6,146 nucleotides of DNA from an uncultured Bacteroidota bacterium (GTDB taxonomy: Bacteria > Bacteroidota > Bacteroidia > Bacteroidales > SZUA-534). Location: NCBI GenBank assembly GCA_937885735.1, contig CALABN010000221.1:1-6146 (forward strand), read 5' to 3'. The notes below the pieces were generated by a model. That model did not search any database and had not been told where the DNA came from. It saw only the letters and a list, made by a program, of their open reading frames with translations. A program made the translations under genes and the position numbers. Shown here piece after piece: positions 1-5,966 of the stretch (position 1 is the stretch's first letter; every line of letters starts with the position of its first letter).

Positions 1-73
1 AATCTACTCGATAAAAATTCAAAAATCTCTCGAAATCAATTTATAGAACCCACCTTAAAACACAATAACAGAC
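1..73. other. Leader region before the DUF1015 gene, no gene identified
   Basis: This AT-rich stretch holds no gene that can be supported. A stop codon at 12-14 in one forward frame leaves only the residues S-T-R before it, so it could be the tail of an upstream gene, but that is too little to identify. No TAnnTTTG promoter element is visible, so the following gene may be transcribed from further upstream. In related Bacteroidales, DUF1015 genes are, from memory, often found beside the serine-biosynthesis genes serC and serA. That cannot be confirmed here. Confidence 0.4.
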
Positions 74-1321
74 ATGGCAACAGTAAAACCATTTAAAGGT
101 GTTCGTCCACCAAAAGAACTAATTGAAAAATTGGCCTGCCTCCCATACGACGTAATGAATTCGGAAGAAGCAGCAAAGATGGCCGAAGGCAAACCTGAAA
201 GCCTATTGCACATCACCCGTGCCGAGATTGACTGCCCTGCAGGCACCGACATCCATTCTGAAACCGTTTACAACAAGTCAGTTGAGAATTACAAGAAATT
301 CAAGGAAAACGGATGGCTGGTTCAAGACAGCGAAGCAAAATTCTACATCTACGCACAGACCATGAATGGCCGCACACAATATGGAATTGTCGGTGCAGCC
401 GCTTGCGAAGACTACAACACAGGCATAATCAAGAAACATGAACTTACTCGTCCAGACAAGGAAGAAGACCGCATGGTCCTCACCCGCTACCTGAACGCCA
501 ACATCGAACCTGTATTCTTCTCATACAAGGCCGTTCCTGAAATCGACGCCATAGTTGCCGACATTGTGAAAAACCAAAAGCCAGACTACGACTTTGTCGC
601 TGAAGACGGCTTTGGACACACATTCTGGCCAATCAACAACCCTGAAACCAACAAGCGCATCGAAGAATTGTTTGCGACAAAGGTTCCTTACAGCTATGTG
701 GCCGACGGTCACCACCGCACCGCAGCTGCAGCACGCATAGGCATAGAAAAGAAAGGACAGAATCCAAACCATACTGGCAAGGAAGAGTACAACTTCTTCA
801 TGGCAGTCCACTTCCCTGACAATCAGTTGAACATTATTGACTACAACCGTGTATGCAAGGATTTGAACGGTTTAAGTGAAGCCGACTTCCTGCAAAAACT
901 TGAAAAATGCTTTACCGTGACCAAAATGGGCGCAGACATCTACAAGCCTTCAAAACTTCACGAATTCAGCATGTACATGTCGGGCAACTGGTACAAACTA
1001 AACTCAAAGCAAGGCACTTACAACGACCAGGACCCAATTGGCGTACTTGACGTAACCATTCTTTCAAACCATGTTCTGGACGACATTCTTGGTGTCAAGG
1101 ACCTTCGCACTACAACACGTGTGGAATTTGTTGGCGGAATCCGCGGCTTGGGCGAGCTTAAACGTCGTGTTGACAACGGCGAGATGAAATGTGCATTCGC
1201 ACTATACCCTGTTTCAATGAGCCAATTGATAAACATTGCCGATTCTGGCAACATAATGCCACCAAAAACCACTTGGTTTGAACCAAAATTGCGTTCTGGC
1301 TTGGTTATTCACGAATTGTAA
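74..1321 (+). CDS. DUF1015 family protein (COG4198), function unproven
   Basis: The 415-residue product is full length for the DUF1015 family (roughly 400-450 residues). Family signatures are visible in order: an N-terminal R-P-P segment with LPYDVMN at 23-29, KPESLLHI at 40-47, HELTRPDKEEDR at 122-133, the hallmark YVADGHHRTAAAA at 208-220, and a C-terminal MPPKTTWFEPKLRSGL at 395-410. There is no signal peptide or membrane segment, so it is probably cytoplasmic. No reaction is established for this family as far as I know. The D-G-H-H-R core resembles the motif in ParB/sulfiredoxin-fold proteins such as SerK and SbnI serine kinases, which makes a nucleotide-linked or phosphotransfer role conceivable; that is inference. 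The ATG at 74 is chosen because the family N-terminus starts only a few residues later. The gene ends just before a strong terminator, so it is the last gene of its transcript. Confidence 0.93.
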   Translation: MATVKPFKGVRPPKELIEKLACLPYDVMNSEEAAKMAEGKPESLLHITRAEIDCPAGTDIHSETVYNKSVENYKKFKENGWLVQDSEAKFYIYAQTMNGRTQYGIVGAAACEDYNTGIIKKHELTRPDKEEDRMVLTRYLNANIEPVFFSYKAVPEIDAIVADIVKNQKPDYDFVAEDGFGHTFWPINNPETNKRIEELFATKVPYSYVADGHHRTAAAARIGIEKKGQNPNHTGKEEYNFFMAVHFPDNQLNIIDYNRVCKDLNGLSEADFLQKLEKCFTVTKMGADIYKPSKLHEFSMYMSGNWYKLNSKQGTYNDQDPIGVLDVTILSNHVLDDILGVKDLRTTTRVEFVGGIRGLGELKRRVDNGEMKCAFALYPVSMSQLINIADSGNIMPPKTTWFEPKLRSGLVIHEL

Positions 1322-1348
1322 CAGCATATACTGACAATATTATTCATT

Positions 1349-1384
1349 GCCCATCAATGGTTTACAGCCATTGATGGGCTTTTT
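1349..1384 (+). terminator. Intrinsic terminator after the DUF1015 gene
   Basis: A perfect 12-bp inverted repeat (GCCCATCAATGG at 1349-1360 against CCATTGATGGGC at 1368-1379) encloses a 7-base loop. It is followed directly by TTTTT at 1380-1384. It lies 28 bases after the DUF1015 stop codon and is a textbook rho-independent terminator for the plus strand. Confidence 0.92.
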
Positions 1385-1428
1385 GTCAATAAGAAAGACA
1401 AAAAAAGTTTCCTTATTGGCGGTTTTTT
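1385..1428 (+). terminator. Possible second, weaker hairpin with T-run
   Basis: The segment GTCAATAAGAAA (1385-1396) can pair with TTTCCTTATTGGC (1408-1420), leaving one bulged C and one T-G wobble. A run of six T follows at 1423-1428. The stem is AU-rich and separated from the T-run by two bases, so it is much weaker than the hairpin before it. It could be a backup terminator catching read-through, or chance in AT-rich DNA. It lies upstream of the proposed purU transcript start, so it would be present only in read-through RNA. Confidence 0.3.
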
Positions 1429-1437
1429 ATATTTTTG
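1408..1437 (+). promoter_or_regulatory. Candidate Bacteroidetes-type promoter for purU
   Basis: TATTTTTG at 1430-1437 matches the Bacteroidetes -7 consensus TAnnTTTG exactly. The upstream -33 element is weak: TTTC at 1408-1411 matches TTTG in three of four bases, with an 18-base gap that is slightly short. A start a few bases after 1437 would leave a leader of about 15-20 bases before the purU ATG. The placement directly after a terminator fits a new transcription unit. Confidence 0.45.
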
Positions 1438-1462
1438 ACATCGTTCAAGAAAAAACAATTAA

Positions 1463-2329
1463 ATGGACAAAGCAGTTAATACAGCCACTATTCTAATGCA
1501 CTGCGACGACCAAATAGGCATTGTCGCAAAAGTGACTGAATTCATTCAAAATAACAGAGGAAACATTTTGGCCCTCGACCAACACGTTGACCACGAAGAA
1601 GGACAATTCTTCATGCGCATTATGTGGGATTTGGCTGAATTTGTAATCCCGAAAGACAAGATTCAAGACTACTTCCAGACATTGATAGCATCAGCTTACA
1701 ACATGCAATTCAAAATCTATTTTTCAGAGGACAAGCCACGTATGGCCTTGTTTGTTTCGAAAATGGACCATTGCCTGTTTGACATTTTGGCTCGCTATCA
1801 AGGCCGCGAATGGAACGTTGAAATTCCTGTTGTGATAAGCAATCACGAGGATTTGCGCCCTGTAGTGGAACATTTCGGAATACCATTCCATTGTTTCCCT
1901 ATCACAAAGGAAAACAAAGAGGAGCAAGAAGCCAAAGAGTTGGAACTACTTGAAAAATACAATATTACATTTGTTGTACTGGCACGTTACATGCAAGTCA
2001 TTTCGTCCAACTTCATCAGCAAATATCCTAACAAGATTATCAACATACATCACTCCTTCCTGCCTGCATTCACTGGCGCAAAACCTTATCATGCAGCATA
2101 CAAGCGTGGTGTGAAGATTATCGGCGCAACATCGCATTATGTGACAACCGACCTTGACGAAGGACCTATCATTGAACAGGACGTGACACGCATCACTCAC
2201 CGCGACACAGTGGACGACTTGGTGTTGAAAGGCCGTGACCTGGAAAAAATTGTGCTTTCAAGGGCAATAAAGTTGCACATTCAACGCAGAACTTTGGTTT
2301 ACAACAATAAAACAATCATTTTTGCATAA
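1463..2329 (+). CDS. purU: Formyltetrahydrofolate deformylase PurU
   Basis: PurU hydrolyses 10-formyl-tetrahydrofolate to tetrahydrofolate and formate in the cytoplasm. It balances the one-carbon folate pool and can supply formate for purine synthesis. The 288-residue product is close to the usual length (E. coli PurU has about 280). Residues 7-85 form an N-terminal ACT domain, with the start LMHCDDQIGIVAKVTEFI. Residues 93 to about 270 form the formyltransferase-fold catalytic domain. VVLARYMQVIS lies at 171-181, NIHHSFLPAF at 194-203 and DLDEGPII at 230-237. By alignment with GAR transformylase, N194, H196 and D232 are the catalytic triad residues, and all are present. The ACT domain and the ARYMQV segment separate it from PurN. 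The ATG at 1463 is the only sensible start, since the ACT domain begins within ten residues. It appears to be transcribed on its own or with the following gene. Confidence 0.96.
   Translation: MDKAVNTATILMHCDDQIGIVAKVTEFIQNNRGNILALDQHVDHEEGQFFMRIMWDLAEFVIPKDKIQDYFQTLIASAYNMQFKIYFSEDKPRMALFVSKMDHCLFDILARYQGREWNVEIPVVISNHEDLRPVVEHFGIPFHCFPITKENKEEQEAKELELLEKYNITFVVLARYMQVISSNFISKYPNKIINIHHSFLPAFTGAKPYHAAYKRGVKIIGATSHYVTTDLDEGPIIEQDVTRITHRDTVDDLVLKGRDLEKIVLSRAIKLHIQRRTLVYNNKTIIFA
2293..2324 (+). promoter_or_regulatory. Candidate promoter for the TPR gene
   Basis: TTTG at 2293-2296 is followed after 20 bases by CATTTTTG at 2317-2324, which matches the Bacteroidetes -7 consensus TAnnTTTG in five of six fixed positions. 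The spacing fits the known -33/-7 arrangement. Both elements lie inside the last codons of purU. The expected start near 2331 gives a leader of about 35 bases, so the downstream gene may be expressed independently of purU. Confidence 0.5.
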
Positions 2330-2367
2330 CTTATTATTACTACAAAATAACTTAAACAAACTTTATT

Positions 2368-3069
2368 ATGAAGCATTTATTGACAATCGCATTGATGGCA
2401 ATGGCTTTCAGCCTAAATGCACAGGAAGTTGCTCCTGAAGATTTAATCAACCAAGGCAACAGTGCAGTTCAACTTAAGGATTTCAAAGGCGCTTACGCTC
2501 TTTACACTCAAGCATTCGACCTTTATGAGAAGAAAGGCAGAGCAAACGAAATCAAGCCAGAAATTGTTTACAACGCAGGCTACTGCGCACAAAAGGCAGG
2601 CTTGAACGACGAGGCTATCCCTTACTTGCAAAAGGCTATCGAGGCTGGTGTTTACGAAGCAAAGCCTTATATGTATCTTGCAAATGCCTACAAGGCAAAA
2701 AAAGACAACGAGACATATGAAAAGACTCTTGAAGAAGGTCTTGCAAAATATCCAGACGACGCAAGCCTAAAGAAATTGATGGCTAACGTTTATGTTCAAA
2801 AGAGCAACGCTTTCTACAAGGAAGGCAACAACATCAAGAAGGCTGCAAACGAAAGCGGCTTGAATGCAAGCGACACTGTTGCATTCTATGCTGAATACGC
2901 AAAAGCCGACGCTGAATTTGCAAAAGCTCTTCCTCTTGCAGAAAAGGCATACCAACTTGACAGCAAGAACAAGAACGCATTGAAGATTTTGATGAACATC
3001 TACACTGCAATGGAAAAGCAAGAAGATGCAGACCGCATCAAGGCTGAATTGGACGCTCTGCAGAAATAA
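2368..3069 (+). CDS. Exported tetratricopeptide-repeat protein
   Basis: The 233-residue product begins with a typical signal peptide: K-H at positions 2-3, a hydrophobic core at 4-16, and probable cleavage after N-A at 17-18 before QEVAPED. No lipobox cysteine is seen, so it is probably soluble in the periplasm. The mature part is almost all helical TPR repeats. Clear units lie at about 23-56 (LINQGNSAVQLKDFKGAYAL onward) and 66-99 (VYNAGYCAQKAGLNDEAIPY onward), with a further one at 99-132. More degenerate units at about 140-190 and 200-230 include AFAKALPLAEKAYQLD-like packing residues. TPR arrays act as protein-protein scaffolds, and no catalytic residues are visible. Proteins of this kind are common in Bacteroidales and mostly unassigned; the partner is unknown. 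It is the last gene of the plus-strand set and ends 16 bases before the shared hairpin. Confidence 0.88.
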   Translation: MKHLLTIALMAMAFSLNAQEVAPEDLINQGNSAVQLKDFKGAYALYTQAFDLYEKKGRANEIKPEIVYNAGYCAQKAGLNDEAIPYLQKAIEAGVYEAKPYMYLANAYKAKKDNETYEKTLEEGLAKYPDDASLKKLMANVYVQKSNAFYKEGNNIKKAANESGLNASDTVAFYAEYAKADAEFAKALPLAEKAYQLDSKNKNALKILMNIYTAMEKQEDADRIKAELDALQK

Positions 3070-3085
3070 TTGACAACAATTCAAT

Positions 3086-3126
3086 CACAAAAAAACGCGT
3101 TTGAAATTCAAACGCGTTTTTTTGTG
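3086..3126. terminator. Bidirectional terminator between convergent genes
   Basis: An 18-bp perfect inverted repeat (3086-3103 against 3109-3126) surrounds the 5-base loop AAATT. The core is ACGCGTTTG paired with CAAACGCGT, and the arms end in A7 on the left and T7 on the right. It therefore has a T-run on either strand. It sits 16 bases after the TPR gene stop and 20 bases after the stop of the minus-strand ATPase gene, so it can end transcription from both sides. Confidence 0.93.
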
Positions 3127-3146
3127 TCTATATGTAAACCTGACTC

Positions 3147-4232
3147 CTATTTCAGCTTGGCCACCAAGCGCCGGGTTGTACCCACCTGCTCCTCCGTTAT
3201 TTCGGAACAATAACCATTGATTAGCATAACAGAAATCTCGTCAACGCCGTCAGCTTCGAGCAACGAAGTTGTACAGTTCTCCTGACTTATTTCCAGTGTG
3301 AGACTGTAGTCCTTTTCTGAAAAGTTATACATAACATTGATATTTCCACTGAAAGGCATAATGTTTGTCAAAAATTCCTCAAGAAGCAGTTCCAAAGTGT
3401 TGATTTTGTCAACCAATGAATGTTTCTGGCAGAAATACTCAATCTTTCCGTTCATTTGGTAAAGGTCGTAATCGCGCGACACTATGTTGAACTCGACACT
3501 CTTAATCTTATTTACAAACACCTGTGTGGCAATATTTTGAGGATGCTCAAATATCTGTTCAGGTGTTCCGTCCTCACAAATTTCGCCATTGCAAAGGAAC
3601 AGGATTCGCGAACTGACTTCACGGGCAAAGTTCATCTCGTGAGTGGCAATAACCATAGTGTGTCCTTCCTTGGCAAGTTTGCGAATAACACTCAACACCT
3701 CACTGACCATAGTCGGGTCGAGTGCCGATGTGGGCTCGTCCATAAGGATGATATCAGGATGCATTGCCAGGCAACGGGCTATTGCCACACGCTGAAGTTG
3801 ACCGCCAGACAGATTTTTTGAATAACAGTCGGCCTTGCCAGCCAAACCAACCATACGCAAGAATTCCATTCCCTGTTCGTTGGCTTCCTGACTGCTCAAT
3901 TTCAGCAATTTGCGCGGACCCAATGTAACATTCTCAAGAACCGTGTAATTTTCGAACAGGTTGTAGGACTGGAACACCATTCCCACTTTTTGGCGAATCT
4001 GCGTGAGATTGGCTTTTGAATCAGTAATGTCGACACCCAACACTTCAACCTTGCCCGATGTCGGTTTCTCCAATCCATTCAGGCAACGCAAGAACGTGCT
4101 TTTGCCACAACCCGAAGGCCCTATGATGGAAACAACCTCGCCCTTGTTTATAGTGCAATTCAAATCGTGCCAGACTGATGTGGCCTGACCGTTGTTGTTG
4201 TATTGCTTCGAAAGATTGGAAACAGATATCAT
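3147..4232 (-). CDS. GlnQ-like amino-acid ABC transporter ATPase with extra C-terminal domain
   Basis: This is the energy-coupling subunit of a polar-amino-acid-type importer, acting on the inner face of the cytoplasmic membrane. Residues 1-243 are a complete ABC ATPase: Walker A GPSGCGKST (38-46), Q-loop Q88, signature LSGGQ (141-145), Walker B IILMDE (161-166) with catalytic E166, D-loop SALD, and switch H198. GlnQ/HisP proteins normally stop near 240-250 residues; this one has 361. The extra part (about 245-361) is described separately. The start is placed at ATG 4232 (MISVSNLSKQY), which matches the family N-terminus and lies four bases after the permease stop codon. An in-frame ATG at 4277 would add 15 residues unlike the family and overlap the permease gene. 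The gene is clearly co-transcribed with the fused binding-protein/permease gene and is the last of its operon. Confidence 0.95.
   Translation of the reverse strand: MISVSNLSKQYNNNGQATSVWHDLNCTINKGEVVSIIGPSGCGKSTFLRCLNGLEKPTSGKVEVLGVDITDSKANLTQIRQKVGMVFQSYNLFENYTVLENVTLGPRKLLKLSSQEANEQGMEFLRMVGLAGKADCYSKNLSGGQLQRVAIARCLAMHPDIILMDEPTSALDPTMVSEVLSVIRKLAKEGHTMVIATHEMNFAREVSSRILFLCNGEICEDGTPEQIFEHPQNIATQVFVNKIKSVEFNIVSRDYDLYQMNGKIEYFCQKHSLVDKINTLELLLEEFLTNIMPFSGNINVMYNFSEKDYSLTLEISQENCTTSLLEADGVDEISVMLINGYCSEITEEQVGTTRRLVAKLK
3150..3500 (-). other. Segment encoding an RsbW/GHKL-like C-terminal domain of the ATPase
   Basis: Residues 245-361 of the ATPase do not belong to the ABC fold. Their layout resembles RsbW-type (HATPase_c_2) domains: a first strand (EFNIVSRDYD, 247-256), a helix (KIEYFCQKHSLVDK, 263-276), an N-box-like helix (LELLLEEFLTNI, 280-291, with E286 and N290), two strands (NINVMYNF and YSLTLEIS), and a final helix and strand (VMLINGYCSEI then RRLVAKLK). 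The D-x-G and G-x-G nucleotide boxes expected after the strands are missing: EISQEN and DEISVML stand there. ATP binding is therefore doubtful, and a regulatory or docking role is more likely. The resemblance is by eye only. Confidence 0.5.
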
Positions 4233-4236
4233 CACC

Positions 4237-5694
4237 CTACCATTTGAATTTAATTCTATCAAGCAAGACACTTGCAATCCACGCTGTCAGGAAATAGACA
4301 AGTGATATGAATATCAACGTGAAAAATTCATCAAACGAACGGCTGCGAATGATGTCGGCAGCCTTGGTCAAGTCGAGAATGGCAATATAGCCGACAATGG
4401 ACGTGTTCTTGATGAGCGACACTACAGATGCCTTATATATTGGCAGCAAATGCTTGAGCGATTGTGGCGCGACAACATACAGCAACGCCTGCAACTTGGT
4501 GAATCCCAATGCATAGCACGCTTCCGTCTGACTCTTGCCAATATTCTTTATTGACACATAAAACATATTGCTGACATACGCCGAAAAATTGATTGCGAAA
4601 GCAAAACTTGCAACCTTTATTGGCGAAAGGCTTGTCTCGGCAAACACTATGTAGAACATTATCATCAACAAGACAAGCATTGGAATGCCGATGATGGCCT
4701 TGAAATAAATATCGCCAAAAACACGGCCGAACTTGCCACCATCCAAGGCAAGGAAACATATTGCCAACCCAAACAATGGTCCAAAAAGAATTGCAAAGAA
4801 CGATATGTTAATTGTTGTTATAAAGCCTTGAACAAGAAGTTGGTATCTCTTTTCAACTATCAGGTTGTTTTTGATGCTGCCAGATATTCTGTCTATCAAC
4901 GACAAATTAACATCAGATTGGCGACTGACGGTGGCACAAACCACTTTTGATTCGATATAACTATCAGAGAATGAAACAATGTTTGACCTTTCGGGTGTAA
5001 TTGACAATGTGCTGATTAAAAGGTCGCACTTTCCACTGTTCAAGTACGGAATCATAGCATTGAAGGCTATTGTTGTCATCTTGACAGGACGATTTAGATA
5101 CTGTCCAAAACGAAGCATCAAATCGGGTTCAAAGCCTTCAAGTTGCGTTTCTGCCATAATGGTATAGCACGACAACACTCCGTTCATACCGACAAGCAAC
5201 GGCTCGGCATCTGATTCTATCTGAATGTCGGGCATCGCGCATCTGGAATTCTCGCCAAACCAGTTTTCGCGCATCTGGTTCAATGTGCTGTCCGACTTAA
5301 TCTTATGCAGAAATTCATTGAATTGCTGTTTCAAAGAGGTTTCGTCACTGCGAAAAGCGACTGCAAGGGTGTCAACCGACACATTGCTGTCTATTACAAC
5401 AATTTGTGAATTAAGGCTATACAGATAATCGATATTTTGCTCCAAAGTGAGAATGGCATCGCACTTACCTGAAGAAAGTGCATAGTCCAAAGAGGCTAAA
5501 CTATTCAACTGCAACACATTGGCATTTGGATACTGCTTACGGACGCAAGCATCGTGGCTAGTATTGACCAACACGCCAATCTTGCAACCGTCCAAATCGT
5601 CGACAGATGTAACCTGACGACAATCAGGGCTGGCACAAGAACTGAATACCAGCAAAATAGACAATATCAAAATGTATTGGCCTCGCATTTTCAT
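4237..5694 (-). CDS. Fused amino-acid binding lipoprotein and ABC permease
   Basis: The 485-residue protein combines capture and translocation for an amino-acid-type ABC importer. Residues 1-19 look like a lipoprotein signal peptide, with FSSC and the lipid-accepting C20 as a loose Bacteroidetes-style lipobox. Residues 30-150 match lobe 2 plus the return segment of SBP_bac_3 proteins: VDDLDGCKIGVLVNTS (31-46), GKCDAIL (76-82), and LKQQFNEFLHKIKSD to NWFG (121-147). Residues 165-256 match lobe 1: LLVGM, LEGFEPDL, STLSITPER (228-236) and VSFSDSY (240-246). Residues 284-480 are a HisM/GlnP-type permease with about five membrane helices. Its EAA-like loop is at 391-412 (E-A-C-Y-A-L-G to A-P-Q), the contact site for the ATPase. 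The order of the lobes is permuted (see findings). The start at 5694 is favoured; an ATG two codons later (5688) is equally compatible with the signal peptide. It is translated just ahead of its ATPase. Confidence 0.93.
   Translation of the reverse strand: MKMRGQYILILSILLVFSSCASPDCRQVTSVDDLDGCKIGVLVNTSHDACVRKQYPNANVLQLNSLASLDYALSSGKCDAILTLEQNIDYLYSLNSQIVVIDSNVSVDTLAVAFRSDETSLKQQFNEFLHKIKSDSTLNQMRENWFGENSRCAMPDIQIESDAEPLLVGMNGVLSCYTIMAETQLEGFEPDLMLRFGQYLNRPVKMTTIAFNAMIPYLNSGKCDLLISTLSITPERSNIVSFSDSYIESKVVCATVSRQSDVNLSLIDRISGSIKNNLIVEKRYQLLVQGFITTINISFFAILFGPLFGLAICFLALDGGKFGRVFGDIYFKAIIGIPMLVLLMIMFYIVFAETSLSPIKVASFAFAINFSAYVSNMFYVSIKNIGKSQTEACYALGFTKLQALLYVVAPQSLKHLLPIYKASVVSLIKNTSIVGYIAILDLTKAADIIRSRSFDEFFTLIFISLVYFLTAWIASVLLDRIKFKW
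4927..5607 (-). other. Segment encoding the permuted substrate-binding domain
   Basis: This marks the periplasmic ligand-binding part of the fusion protein. Relative to HisJ, the normal C-terminal portion (lobe 2 and the last helix, residues 30-150) comes first. It is joined through a linker at about 150-165 (E-N-S-R-C-A-M-P-D-I) to the normal N-terminal portion (lobe 1, residues 165-256). R236, in the position of the HisJ arginine that holds the ligand carboxylate, is present. The position of the HisJ amine-binding aspartate (the second D of D-A-A-x-Q-D) is L84, with E85 beside it. Confidence 0.7.
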
Positions 5695-5727
5695 ACAAAC
5701 AACATTGCTAAAATAACAATTTACAGG

Positions 5728-5964
5728 CTACAAAACACATTGTTGCAGTACCGATTTCGATTCTGGACCACAATTCATCACCAAATCAATGATTGAAAGG
5801 TTCGGAATAAAGCCGAAACGCTCGTCGAACACTTGTGTATATGGTCTTGCGACAAAATGCTCATCTTCAACTTGATGCGACTGCTTTGGATGAATTATGC
5901 AACGGTAATCGGGACAATCTGGCTCTTTGACAAAGTCATCGGTCAATGACGAATTATTGCTCAT
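5728..5964 (-). pseudogene. Truncated WbqC-family protein, C-terminal part only
   Basis: The ORF encodes 78 residues that match only the end of WbqC-family proteins, which are usually about 200-230 residues. Recognisable pieces are DYRCIIHPKQ (19-28), RPYTQVFDERFGFIPNLSII (40-59, with the family hallmark F-x-P-N-L-S-I-x-D-L) and NCGPES (64-69). WbqC-like proteins are linked to surface polysaccharide or glycan pathways, but their reaction is not well defined. The missing N-terminal two thirds is not found upstream in any reverse frame: the same frame meets a stop at 6001-6003 after residues unlike WbqC. An ATG at 5964 begins the ORF two bases after the previous stop, so a short protein could still be made. 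It lies 33 bases ahead of the transporter genes on the same strand. It could be a decayed remnant, a rearrangement product or an assembly junction. Confidence 0.68.
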
Positions 5965-5966
5965 TT

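Noticed and set aside
3..14. Possible end of a serA-like gene (S-T-R then TAA)
   Set aside because: Three residues cannot identify a protein, and the other frames are equally uninformative.
1463..2329. Identification as PurN (GAR transformylase)
   Set aside because: The N-terminal ACT domain, the A-R-Y-M-Q-V segment and the length of 288 residues are typical of PurU. PurN is near 200 residues without an ACT domain.
2767..3084. Minus-strand 105-codon open frame opposite the TPR gene
   Set aside because: It is antisense to a clear TPR gene. Its cysteine/valine/leucine-rich translation is the usual artefact of the opposite strand of Lys/Ala/Glu-rich codons.
3420..3821. Plus-strand 133-codon open frame opposite the ATPase gene
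   Set aside because: It lies wholly antisense to a well-conserved ATPase, and its translation has no recognisable motif, so it is a shadow of the real gene.
4233..4277. Longer start (ATG 4277) for the ATPase gene, adding 15 residues
   Set aside because: The added residues do not resemble the GlnQ N-terminus and would overlap the permease gene by 41 bases. The ATG at 4232 gives the standard M-I-x-V-x-N-L-S-K beginning four bases after the permease stop.
5708..5740. Promoter for the transporter genes (TATTTTAG on the minus strand, 5715-5708, with TTTG upstream)
   Set aside because: The -7 match has one mismatch, the gap to the TTTG is only about 15 bases, and the start would leave almost no leader before the ATG at 5694. 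It may be chance in AT-rich DNA.
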